A model generated the notes under the pieces. It made no database searches, was not told the DNA's origin, and saw only the letters and a program-made list of their open reading frames with translations. Below, piece by piece: positions 19,103-26,559 of a stretch of DNA of 64,000 bases; position 1 is the first letter of the stretch, and each line of letters starts with the position of its first letter. The translations under genes were made by a program, and so were the position numbers. Source of the DNA: Lysobacterales bacterium 15-68-25 (GTDB lineage Bacteria > Pseudomonadota > Gammaproteobacteria > Xanthomonadales > Rhodanobacteraceae); assembly GCA_002279065.1 (NCBI GenBank), contig NCKB01000011.1, positions 1-64,000 of the forward strand, given 5' to 3'.

Positions 19103-19152
19103 TAAAGGGGACGTGGCTAATTAAACCGGCCCGCGAAGGCTGGCTTGGCGGC
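19103..19152. repeat. GGGGACGTGGCTAATTAAA dispersed repeat, copy d
   Basis: AAAGGGGACGTGGCTAATTA then AACCGGCCCGCGAAGGCTGGCTTGGCGG. Direct-repeat partner of copy a, so the pair brackets the TonB_C-like gene. A half-site of the second repeat family, GGGTCAGGTTCACTTATTCC, follows at 19158-19177. Confidence 0.75.
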
Positions 19153-19315
19153 AATAAAGGGTCAGGTTCACTTATTCCATGGTCGGAAGTGGGCCTAGTC
19201 CGTGCTTGTTGTTGAGCCGGATAAGGGATTGGCGATGCCCTCACTCCTTGCGGGACACCGGTGGCCACTTGCGGTTCGGTGCGGAACGGGTTAGCTGCAG
19301 CCAGGGATGGGTGAA

Positions 19316-19930
19316 ATGAACGATCAAAGGCGTGATTGGGTGGATCGGTTTGGCGCGATGGATACACGCGCGCTGCTGGCGCGTTATCGCGCCGGTGGTT
19401 TGTTGCCGGAAGCAGAAGAGGCCCTGCTGGAGGTGCTCGCCGACCGCGGTTACGCGGGCGACCGGCTACAGCAAGTGGTCGCCTCGTCCAGTATGGCGGT
19501 CCCGCCCCCAGTGCCCGAGCCGGCCGTGGTCCGGGTTGGGAGTTCGCATCCAGAGTTGCGTAGATTCAATCGTGCATTGCGATGGCTGGTTAGCCCGGTA
19601 CTCCTGGTTTTCGTGCTGATGGCCATTCCGATCGTCGGCAATTTCCTCGTGCTGGGCGGCGCCTCGGCGCTGGGCTGCCGGACCGGCGAAGACAATGTGC
19701 ATCCGTGCCACTTTCTATTCTGGGACATTGGCAACCTGGACGCCGCCTACATGGTCGATGCCTTCGTTGTCGGTGCCGCGAATCCGATCATTTCCTGTTT
19801 CGCGTTCTTTGCGTTCGTCGAGTCGTTCCCGGGGGACGTGTGGTTCGCGGCGGTGCTCGGTTTGCTCATCGCGCGGGAAGTGAAGCGAACCCGCTTGCAG
19901 CAGAGAATAAAAGGCGGTGGGAGTAATTAG
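19316..19930 (+). CDS. Membrane protein of unknown function
   Basis: 204 aa from ATG 19316 (ATG 19307 is possible). A soluble helical N-terminus (RFGAMDTRALLARYRAGGLLPEAEEALLEVLADRGY) is followed by a Pro linker and three membrane segments (about 95-120, 145-165, 170-190). The N-terminal part resembles small regions found in front of membrane domains in other bacterial proteins. No function can be assigned. Hairpin repeats lie on both sides. Confidence 0.6.
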   Translation: MNDQRRDWVDRFGAMDTRALLARYRAGGLLPEAEEALLEVLADRGYAGDRLQQVVASSSMAVPPPVPEPAVVRVGSSHPELRRFNRALRWLVSPVLLVFVLMAIPIVGNFLVLGGASALGCRTGEDNVHPCHFLFWDIGNLDAAYMVDAFVVGAANPIISCFAFFAFVESFPGDVWFAAVLGLLIAREVKRTRLQQRIKGGGSN

Positions 19931-19967
19931 CTTGGCGTTTTTAAGATCCAAAAACAGAAAGATCCAA

Positions 19968-20034
19968 AACAGGGGGCAGGGGGGCACTTTTTTGAATCGA
20001 GCGCAATGGAGAGTCGACTCTGACTCATGTCCCG
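19968..20034. repeat. REP-like hairpin of the GTCAGAGTGC family
   Basis: AACAGGGGGCAGGGGGGCAC ... GAGTCGACTCTGACTCATGT. The two arms pair imperfectly around a GAATCGAGCGCAATGG core that is shared with the copies at 23119 and 29150. It lies between a membrane protein gene and glxA-type regulator. Confidence 0.75.
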
Positions 20035-20116
20035 GTTGTTGCGGTATGACGAGGCGCACTGGAAAGGTGACCTCGGGCCCGGCTTGTGAACCCTATTCGG
20101 CTACGGGGCCCGTCCG

Positions 20117-21091
20117 ATGAATACACCCTCTACCCCCAAAACCGTAGGTCTGCTCGCCTACGACGATATGCAGGTGCTGGATCTTGCCGGCCCGCTGGAC
20201 GTGTTCGGCGGCGCGAATGCGTGCGCCCCTGGTGCGACGCCCTACGAACTCTGCGTCATCGGCATGCAGGCGCGGGCGGTGCGTACGGAGAACGGGCTGT
20301 CCATCGTGCCCGAGTACGCGCTGGAGGACGCGCCACCGCTGGATACGCTGCTGATACCCGGAGGCATCGGCGCGCGCCTGGCGCTCTCGGGCGAAGCGCG
20401 CCTGCTCGACTGGCTGCGCGAGCGCGCCTGGAACACGCGGCGCATGGTGTCGGTTTGCACCGGGGTATACGTACTGGCGGCAGCCGGTTTGCTCGATGGC
20501 CGCCGCGTCACCACGCACTGGCGATATGCCGACGACCTTGCGAGTCGTTTTCCCGCGCTGCAGGTGGAACCGGATCGGTTGTTCCTTCGTGACGGCGGCT
20601 TCGCCACGTCCGGCGGGCTGACCGCGGGGATGGACCTGGTGCTCGCGCTGGTGGAAGAAGACCTCGGTGCACCCGTCGCCCTCGACGTGGCGCGGCAACT
20701 GGTGATGTACGTGAAGCGGCCAGGCAGCCAGGCGCAGTTTTCCGCGCCGCTCGCCGCGCAGGCGCAGGGAAGCGGCCGCATGGGCGCGCTGGTGGACTGG
20801 TTGCTGGGCCACCTGGACGAACCCATCGGCATCGAGCGCATGGCCGGGCAGGTGGCGATGAGCACGCGTCATTTTCGTCGCATGTTCGCCGACACGTTCG
20901 GCACGACACCCGCGCGTTTTGTCGAGAAGCTTCGGCTGGAACAGGCTTGCATCCGATTGACCCAGGGCCGGACCCCGATCGGGCGCATCGCCTCGGGCGT
21001 GGGCTTCAACAGCGCCGATGCCTTCCGCCGCGCATTCCGTGCCCGCTATGGCGTGACGCCAAACGACTACCGCGATCGATTTTCCGGCTGA
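20117..21091 (+). CDS. GlxA-type transcriptional regulator (DJ-1/PfpI plus AraC)
   Basis: 324 aa. Residues about 8-175 form a DJ-1/PfpI domain (LLAYDDMQVLDLAGPLDVF, LLIPGGIG, SVCTGVYVLAAAGLLDGR). Residues about 225-320 form an AraC helix-turn-helix pair (MAGQVAMSTRHFRRMFADTFG, GFNSADAFRRAFRARYGVTP). Such regulators commonly control amine, carnitine or other small-molecule genes and keep no enzymatic activity. The cytochrome P460 gene starts 87 bp downstream and may be a target (inference). Confidence 0.92.
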   Translation: MNTPSTPKTVGLLAYDDMQVLDLAGPLDVFGGANACAPGATPYELCVIGMQARAVRTENGLSIVPEYALEDAPPLDTLLIPGGIGARLALSGEARLLDWLRERAWNTRRMVSVCTGVYVLAAAGLLDGRRVTTHWRYADDLASRFPALQVEPDRLFLRDGGFATSGGLTAGMDLVLALVEEDLGAPVALDVARQLVMYVKRPGSQAQFSAPLAAQAQGSGRMGALVDWLLGHLDEPIGIERMAGQVAMSTRHFRRMFADTFGTTPARFVEKLRLEQACIRLTQGRTPIGRIASGVGFNSADAFRRAFRARYGVTPNDYRDRFSG

Positions 21092-21178
21092 CCTCTGGCC
21101 GGAATCGTCGTTTCTTTGTCCTTCGCCGATGGCATCCAGGCAGGAGAATTCCTCGGCCCTTTCTGCCGGAGAACCCCC

Positions 21179-21808
21179 GTGCTGTCGAAGCCGCTTTGCC
21201 TGCTGCTGAGTGCCGTGATGGCGACCACTTCTTTCGCCGCGGCGGCCGATGATCGGGTCGCGGCTGACCCGCATGGTCCGGTCTACACCGCCGATGGAAG
21301 GCTGGTCGCGCCTGCCGATTATCGCGAGTGGGTGTATCTCAGCTCCGGTCTCGACATGAGCTACAACCCGAAGGCGATGGCCTCGCCCAGCCCCATGTTC
21401 GACAACACCTTCGTCAATCCCGGGAGCTACCGGGTTTTCGCGAGCACCGGCCGCTGGCCGGACAAGACCATGATCGTGCTGGAGGTGCGTGGCTCGGCGG
21501 GCAAAGGCTCGATCAACCAGCGCGGCCACTACCAGAGCGGCGGCGTACAGGGCATGGAAGTGCACGTGAAAGACACCGCGCGGTTTCAGGGCGGCTGGGC
21601 ATTCTTCAGCTTCGACGACGGTGCCGCGCCGGCGAAGCAGATCCCGGTTACCGAGGCCTGTTACACCTGCCACAGCGCGCATGGCGCCGTCGACACCACG
21701 TTCGTGCAGTTCTACCCGACGCTGCTGCCCGTCGCGCAGCAGCACTCCACGCTGAGCGCGGCATATCTGAAGGACACGGCGGAACTGGTCCGGTCGCCAG
21801 CAAAGTAG
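21179..21808 (+). CDS. Cytochrome P460-family protein
   Basis: 209 aa from GTG 21179, which gives a signal peptide ending SFAAAA around residue 22. The single haem site is CYTCH (Cys161, Cys164, His165). The flanking DFREW-type start (PADYREWVYLSSGLDMSY) and FVQFYPTLLP end match cytochrome P460, a periplasmic c-type haem protein that can oxidise hydroxylamine in some bacteria and whose role elsewhere is unclear. The lysine haem cross-link of true P460 cannot be assigned by eye. It follows the GlxA-type regulator on the same strand. Confidence 0.85.
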   Translation: MLSKPLCLLLSAVMATTSFAAAADDRVAADPHGPVYTADGRLVAPADYREWVYLSSGLDMSYNPKAMASPSPMFDNTFVNPGSYRVFASTGRWPDKTMIVLEVRGSAGKGSINQRGHYQSGGVQGMEVHVKDTARFQGGWAFFSFDDGAAPAKQIPVTEACYTCHSAHGAVDTTFVQFYPTLLPVAQQHSTLSAAYLKDTAELVRSPAK

Positions 21809-22097
21809 GCAATGAGCCTGTCTCCCCAGGAGCCGCCCGACCTCACCCCGTTTGGTTCGGCATGGCAGTCGCCGGAGGGAGATCCGGTTGCCACGGTGTT
21901 GCGACGGAGCGGGACGATCTGTCGGCGGGTGTACCCGTTGCCGGTAGGCGAGCTCTTAATTGGTCGCGACCCCTTTCTTCCTGCCTTTCTTGGGAATGAC
22001 CTCCGGCACGCGTGCCCCCGACAATCTGACGACTACCTTGCTCGCGCCAGTACAGGCATGGCCTTCGCCAGCGCTTGATCACACCGAGGAGAGTTAG

Positions 22098-23021
22098 ATG
22101 CCAATGAGCGGGCTGGGATGGGCCGGGCGATTCGCGCTTGCGCTTGCGCTCGGCGGCTGCAGCGTCGCGGTACGCGCGATGGATGTCCGGACGACGGAAG
22201 TGGAGTCCGGGGGGCTATCCGCCACGCTGTACGTACCCGCCGATGGCCATAAGCACCCGGCACTGCTCGTGCTGGGTGGTGCCGAAGGCGGGCGGGGCTG
22301 GGCGCGTGGTGTGGCGCGGAAGTTGGCCGAGGAAGGCTTTGTGGCCCTGGCGCAGAGTTATTTCAACGGGCCCGGCCTGCCCAAGGCGTTGGCCAACGTG
22401 CCGCTCGAGCGATTCCAGCGGGCCGTGGACTACCTGCAGGCATTACCGTCAGTCGAACGAGGTCACTTGGGCGTGGTCGGGCTTTCCAAAGGTGCGGAGG
22501 CCGCACTTGCGCTTGCTGCCCACGAACCCCGTCTTCGGGTCGTGGTGGCTGCATCACCGTCAGATGTGGTCTGGCAGGGGATCGATCGCACGGGCGGCGC
22601 GCCGGCCAGTTCCTGGAGTTTCCACGGGAAGCCCCTGGCTTATGTGCCCTTCCAGCCGTGCACGCAGTGCCGCGGGCTGCTTGACCTGTACCGGCACAGT
22701 TACCAGCAGGCGGTGGCTGCCGACCACGTTGAGGGCAAAGGTATCGCCGCACCGGTCTTGCTCATTTCGAGCGCGCAGGACCAGGTGTGGCCGTCGACCG
22801 CCATGGCCCGTGCACTAGCAGCGAGGCTGCGTCATGAAGGGGGAGCTACGGTGTCAGTGATCGATTACCCGAACGGCGGCCACTTCGCTTTTGGCTTGCC
22901 GCCGACGACGAGCTCTGCGAAAGAGGACACCGGGTTCGGCGGTGGTACGCCAGACGGCCTCATCGCGGCGCGCGAGGACAGCTGGGAGCACGTGCTCGCG
23001 TTTCTGCGGGCGCACGATTAG
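22098..23021 (+). CDS. BAAT/dienelactone-hydrolase-like lipoprotein hydrolase
   Basis: 307 aa alpha/beta hydrolase. Ser130 in GLSKGAE is the nucleophile, Asp in SSAQDQVWPS and His in GGHFAF complete a triad. This pattern and the ALLVLGGAEGG oxyanion region match the acyl-CoA thioester hydrolase/BAAT C-terminal family. The N-terminus has a signal with possible lipobox LGGC (Cys21). The ATG at 22098 follows GAGGAGAGTTAG. The substrate is unknown. Confidence 0.85.
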   Translation: MPMSGLGWAGRFALALALGGCSVAVRAMDVRTTEVESGGLSATLYVPADGHKHPALLVLGGAEGGRGWARGVARKLAEEGFVALAQSYFNGPGLPKALANVPLERFQRAVDYLQALPSVERGHLGVVGLSKGAEAALALAAHEPRLRVVVAASPSDVVWQGIDRTGGAPASSWSFHGKPLAYVPFQPCTQCRGLLDLYRHSYQQAVAADHVEGKGIAAPVLLISSAQDQVWPSTAMARALAARLRHEGGATVSVIDYPNGGHFAFGLPPTTSSAKEDTGFGGGTPDGLIAAREDSWEHVLAFLRAHD

Positions 23022-23361
23022 GGGTGAATCATCCGGCCGGTTTCCGACTCCAGGGCAACGGTGGCTGAGTTGCCCGATAGCACGGAAGAGCAGGCCGACC
23101 TCGGGCGGCTAACAGGAAAACAGGGGTCAGAGTGCGCTTTCTTGCAACAAGCGCAGTGGAAGGTCGAATCTGACCCACTGTTTTTTGCAGGGCGGCCCGA
23201 CAGCATTGAGAATTTCTGTGGCATTCGAAGGAGATGTTGGAATCATCCCCTCCGGTGTATCTATCTCGACTGTGGCTATCGGGATAGAGTCAGCTTGGGT
23301 GTCGGGAAAATACGCAATTGTGACGGCTTTCCCATTTTTTCGATGATCCAGGGGGGCGGAA
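23022..23361. other. Intergenic stretch with a hairpin repeat
   Basis: No gene supported. It holds the REP-like hairpin at 23119-23186 and then AT-richer sequence leading into the gene at 23362, with GGGGGGCGG as its ribosome binding site. The base composition changes near 23190. Confidence 0.6.
23119..23186. repeat. REP-like hairpin of the GTCAGAGTGC family, full copy
   Basis: ACAGGGGTCAGAGTGCGCTT ... GGTCGAATCTGACCCACTGT. The outer arms GGGTCAGA/TCTGACCC pair, and the centre reads CTTGCAACAAGCGCAGTGG. It sits just left of the AT-rich orphan gene, with a partial copy on the right (23881). Confidence 0.85.
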
Positions 23362-23829
23362 ATGACAAATTTGACGAAAGATGATTTAAGAAAAATTCTA
23401 GTCGAAAACGATGTCTATGAAACTTTTTGTCCCAAAGATTTTGATTTCAATAAAGAGGAAAACAGGGTGGAGCGTTTGGCCGAGGCAATTGATAAGGCCA
23501 CGAAAAATAAATCCTTGGTCGAAGACTACAGTATAAACCAAGATGGCCCTTTATTCTTGAGGATAGTGATCCATAGCGGGTTTTCACTGCATCCGTTGGC
23601 CGATATCTGGATTTCGTGTTTTGGTAGTCTTGCATTTATCAAATTGAATTATCCTCTTCAATGCAATGAGGTTGAAAAGATTGCGCAAGTGGTCGGGCGG
23701 GCAGGTTACATATTAATTCCTGATGATCTCCTCGACGAAGATTACCCGGGTGTGAACAAGTATTTTGTTGGAAAAACCTGGAGGGCGCGTTACTTTTCGG
23801 GTGTGGCCTGGGGTGGTGGAGTGCTATAA
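23362..23829 (+). CDS. AT-rich orphan protein, possibly an immunity-type protein
   Basis: 155 aa, acidic, no signal or membrane segment, no recognised family. It opens with Lys/Asp/Glu-rich helices (KDDLRKILVENDVYETF, NRVERLAEAIDKATKN), then alternating strands (FLRIVIHSGFSLHPLADIWISC) and an acidic turn (PDDLLDEDYPG). Composition is markedly AT-rich against its neighbours, and hairpin repeats flank it on both sides. Size and acidity resemble orphan immunity proteins, but that is only a hint and no toxin is adjacent. Confidence 0.6.
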   Translation: MTNLTKDDLRKILVENDVYETFCPKDFDFNKEENRVERLAEAIDKATKNKSLVEDYSINQDGPLFLRIVIHSGFSLHPLADIWISCFGSLAFIKLNYPLQCNEVEKIAQVVGRAGYILIPDDLLDEDYPGVNKYFVGKTWRARYFSGVAWGGGVL

Positions 23830-23880
23830 TTGCGCAAAATGGAAGGAGGTAATTAATCTTCTTCCAATAGCGGGAGGGAA

Positions 23881-23910
23881 ATAGGGGTCAGAGTGCACTT
23901 TCTTGTGGTG
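23881..23910. repeat. Partial REP-like hairpin (left arm only)
   Basis: ATAGGGGTCAGAGTGCACTT TCTTGTGGTG: the left arm of the family without a matching right arm. A short direct repeat, AAAATGG...GGAGGTAATTA, occurs at 23837 and 23914, and a related form at 19909. Confidence 0.7.
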
Positions 23911-24008
23911 CATAAAATGGGGCGGAGGTAATTAGCTCGGCATAATGGCCTCCGACCCTTTTGGTATGCCGCGCCGCTGACAGCCCGCCTTGGCCTTTTC
24001 AGCCAACG

Positions 24009-24028
24009 CCACTCGCGAGCGCGAGTGG
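24009..24028. repeat. Palindrome CCACTCGCG-AG-CGCGAGTGG
   Basis: A perfect 9-bp inverted repeat with a 2-bp centre, 96 bp ahead of the CPBP gene. It could be an operator or a repeat remnant. The spacing is too short for a stable RNA hairpin loop, which favours protein binding. Confidence 0.5.
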
Positions 24029-24123
24029 TCTATGAAGAAGTGACCTTCGACAGGGCATGACTGAAGGCATGCGGCTGCGGTCGCACGTGCCGGCAGACTG
24101 CTTGCCTCGACCACGGAGGTTTC

Positions 24124-25026
24124 ATGTTCACATCGGACCATGTAGTCACTTTTGCCACGCCCGCCACCGCGCCCAGTTGGCAGCGCTGGTTGCTGTTTGC
24201 GCCGCTCGCGCGGTTGCTGATTTTCGTCGCGGTGTTCATTCCGGGGGTGAAGCTGGTCACCCTGGCGATGCACGCGTTGGGCTGGACGCATGGCGGTACG
24301 CCGCTGCAGGTGGGGCTGGGCCAGATGATCGGCCGGATCGTGCCGGCACTGACGGCCTACCTGGTGGTGACCTGCCTGATCGAACGGCGCAGGCCGACCG
24401 AGCTTCTGTCGGGCAACCCGCTGTTGCGTGCGCTCGCCGGCATCGCCATCGGCGCCCTGTTGTTCAGTGCCGTCGTGGGCGTGCTGTGGCTGCTCGGTGT
24501 CTATCACGTCAATGGCTTCAACCCGCATGCCAACTGGGTGACGCCGTTGCTGATGGTGGGTGTCGGGGCTGGCGTCGGCGAAGAGATCATGTTCCGCGGC
24601 GCGCTGTTTCGCATCACGGAGGAAGGCTTGGGTACGTGGTCGGCGCTGCTGATCTCCGCGCTGCTCTTCGGTTTTGCCCATGCCGCCAACCCCGGCGCCA
24701 CCGTGTGGAGCTCGACCGCCATCGCCGTCGAGGCCGGCCTGCTGTTCGGTCTGATCTACCACGTCACCCGCTCGCTGCCGATCTGCATGGGCCTGCATGC
24801 CGCGTGGAACTTCTGCCAGGGCACGGTCTACGGCATCCCGGTCTCGGGCCTGGAAGCCGATGGTTGGCTGGTGTCCACGCGGACCGGTCCAGCCTGGCTC
24901 AGCGGCGGCGTGTTCGGGGCCGAGGCTTCGGTGGTGGCGATGGGGCTGTGTCTGCTGTGCTCGGCAGGTCTGCTGGCACTGGCTCTACGGCGGCACTCCC
25001 TGGTGCCGCCGAGCTGGCGACGATAA
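24124..25026 (+). CDS. CPBP-family intramembrane metalloprotease (Rce1/CaaX-type)
   Basis: 300 aa with about eight membrane helices. The family motifs are GEEIMFRG (Glu153, Glu154, Arg158), FGFAHAANPG and a final HAAWNF, which place catalytic glutamates and histidines in the membrane. Bacterial members include bacteriocin self-immunity proteins and proteases of unknown substrate; nothing nearby makes a bacteriocin. The ATG follows ACGGAGGTTTC. A hairpin repeat begins 8 bp after its stop. Confidence 0.9.
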   Translation: MFTSDHVVTFATPATAPSWQRWLLFAPLARLLIFVAVFIPGVKLVTLAMHALGWTHGGTPLQVGLGQMIGRIVPALTAYLVVTCLIERRRPTELLSGNPLLRALAGIAIGALLFSAVVGVLWLLGVYHVNGFNPHANWVTPLLMVGVGAGVGEEIMFRGALFRITEEGLGTWSALLISALLFGFAHAANPGATVWSSTAIAVEAGLLFGLIYHVTRSLPICMGLHAAWNFCQGTVYGIPVSGLEADGWLVSTRTGPAWLSGGVFGAEASVVAMGLCLLCSAGLLALALRRHSLVPPSWRR

Positions 25027-25033
25027 AGACGGG

Positions 25034-25103
25034 CAAAACAGGAGTCAGAGCGCACTTTCCCGAGGTGTGCGCTCCGAAAATGCGACTCTGACCCCCGTTC
25101 TTG
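25034..25103. repeat. REP-like hairpin of the GTCAGAGTGC family, full copy
   Basis: AAAACAGGAGTCAGAGCGCA ... TGCGACTCTGACCCCCGTTC. AGTCAGAG pairs with CTCTGACC. It lies between the CPBP gene and the end of the convergent GYD gene, where it may also stop transcription. Confidence 0.85.
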
Positions 25104-25149
25104 ATGAGAGCCCTCCGCATGCCCAGGCGATGCGCAGGGCGGGATCAAT

Positions 25150-25443
25150 TCACGGCAGCTTCGCGAGGATCTGATCCATTTCGCTGGCGGCGTATGCCCG
25201 CATCGACTGCGAACGAATATTGCCCTGCATGCTGACCGCGAGGTTGAAAGCCGCCAGCGCTTGCTCATCTTTGGATTCGAGCACGCAGACCATGTCGTAC
25301 TTGCCCATGGTCCAGAATATTTCACGCATGTCGACGCCATGTTTCTTCGCCAGCTCTTTGGCGGCGGCCGCGCGCCTGGTGGTGTCCTTCACCGCGTGGA
25401 TCCCCTGATCGGTGAATCTCATCAATCCGATATAAGTGAACAT
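25150..25443 (-). CDS. GYD domain protein
   Basis: 97 aa, the full length of the GYD family, small ferredoxin-like-fold proteins. Landmarks are YIGLMRFTDQGIHAVKDT at the start, FWTMGKYDMVCVLESKDEQA in the middle and the helix following it. Function is unknown; members are often found near metabolic or stress genes. The ATG at 25443 follows GGAGACCGTC. It lies between two hairpin repeats and next to a transposase relic. Confidence 0.88.
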   Translation of the reverse strand: MFTYIGLMRFTDQGIHAVKDTTRRAAAAKELAKKHGVDMREIFWTMGKYDMVCVLESKDEQALAAFNLAVSMQGNIRSQSMRAYAASEMDQILAKLP

Positions 25444-25689
25444 GACGGTCTCCTAGATGGATCGGCAGGGACGAGGAGGTTCGTGTGCCGGAGGCGAGGC
25501 GTGTTGCCACCTGCAGGGGCGTTTCATTCACGGATCGATGCGCTGCAGGGCGCGGCCGGGAGGGAATGCGGCATCCGGTCCCATGTTCCCGTTGAAGGGC
25601 GGCGTGACACGTCGCCCACTTCCCATGGGCGCGGTGTCGTCGCCGGCAAATCCAGCCGACAGATACGCCGGGCGGGGTTGAAGCCACGT

Positions 25690-25777
25690 GAATTGAACAA
25701 AGCAGGGGCGGATCGTTGCCGCGCTGGACGACGTGCTGGGGAATGCCTGGGAGGTCGATGCGCGGCCTGCGTGCCAT
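25690..25777 (-). pseudogene. Relic of a REP-associated tyrosine transposase (RAYT, Y1_Tnp)
   Basis: The minus-strand frame from 25777 opens MARRPRIDLPGIPQHVVQRG, the typical N-terminus of one RAYT group. The frame then degenerates: a shifted frame reads IRPCFVQFT, resembling the RQPCFF that normally follows. Nothing of the HUH histidine pair or the catalytic tyrosine remains. REP-like arms lie about 70 bp upstream (25848-25886) and at 25034. RAYTs are thought to mobilise such hairpins, so this is probably the dead end of a once active element. Confidence 0.75.
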
Positions 25778-25847
25778 GGGCGGTTCCTTGCCAAAGCTGC
25801 CCAGATTGCCCGCGGTCCAAAGCGCCGTATGTCGTTGTAGGCTGACG

Positions 25848-25886
25848 AGGCACTCCAGAAAAGTGCACTCTGACCCCGGTTTTCCC
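25848..25886. repeat. Partial REP-like hairpin (right arm)
   Basis: GAGGCACTCCAGAAAAGTGC then ACTCTGACCCCGGTTTTCC. Right arm of the family, next to the RAYT relic and 20 bp before the VOC gene. Confidence 0.7.
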
Positions 25887-25906
25887 TCCATTCGCAGGGG
25901 ATGCTC

Positions 25907-26308
25907 GTGAACAGACAGATCTTCATCAACCTCCCGGTCGCCGACCTCAAGCGGTCCACAGCGTTCTTCACCGCGCTGGGTTTCCCGGTCAACCCGACAT
26001 TCTCCGGCGACGGCGCGACGTGCTTCCAGATCAGCGACACGGTCTCCCTCATGCTGGCCACCCACGCGAAGTTCCGCGACTTCACGCCGAAGGAGGTCTG
26101 CGACACCAGCAAGGCCGTCGAGGTGCTTTTCTCGCTCAGTTGCGAGAGCCGTGAGGAGGTCGACAGCCTCGTCGCCAGGGCGCTCGCCGCGGGCGGCAGC
26201 ACCTACGACGAGCCGGAGGATTTCGGCTTCATGTACACCCACAGCTTCGTCGATCCGGACGGACACGGCTGGGGCGTGCTCTACCTGAGCGGTGAGCCGG
26301 GGCAGTGA
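25907..26308 (+). CDS. VOC family (glyoxalase-fold) protein, copy 1
   Basis: 133 aa, paired beta-alpha-beta-beta-beta units of the vicinal oxygen chelate fold: FINLPVADLKRSTAFFTALGF, then CFQISDTVSLMLATHAKF, and a C-terminal FVDPDGHGWGVLYLSG. The GTG at 25907 is preferred over ATG 25901 because two paralogues in this window (40060 and 47824) also start GTG at the same point. The metal-ligand Glu expected in DPDGHxWEV is Gly here, so classic metal catalysis is doubtful. Confidence 0.88.
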   Translation: MNRQIFINLPVADLKRSTAFFTALGFPVNPTFSGDGATCFQISDTVSLMLATHAKFRDFTPKEVCDTSKAVEVLFSLSCESREEVDSLVARALAAGGSTYDEPEDFGFMYTHSFVDPDGHGWGVLYLSGEPGQ

Positions 26309-26490
26309 GGACCCGCCGGATCGGGAGCCGCTGATCGAAGCGAAGGAAGCGGGCGAAGCAGTGGGAAGAGTGCACTCTCACGCGTCGCGCGTGGAGGACG
26401 ATTGACTCCGAACATCAAGCCGCGCGCTTCTTCCGGGAGGCGCCAGCGCCCGGGAGCCGGGCGACGGAAATCGCGGACCCCAGCTCGCCG

Positions 26491-26535
26491 AGGTCCGGTT
26501 CACCTGAGCTGATCGCGCCCAGATGAACCGGCCCG
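26491..26535. repeat. Hairpin GGTCCGGTTCACCTG / CAGATGAACCGG
   Basis: Arms CCGGTTCA and TGAACCGG pair across a GCTGATCGCG loop. The GGTTCAC arm links it to the copies at 34249 and 41706, a variant of the GTCAGAGTGC family. It lies beyond the end of the exported protein gene. Confidence 0.6.
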
Positions 26536-26559
26536 GGGCTTGCGTTGCAGCGCCTTGGA

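Noticed and set aside
21812-22078. 88-codon frame between the P460 and BAAT-type genes
   Set aside because: No ribosome binding site, no conserved features, composition like neighbouring spacer; kept out as a likely chance frame.
23932-24798. 288-codon minus-strand frame over the CPBP gene
   Set aside because: Shadow of the CPBP gene; no start signal and low-complexity translation.
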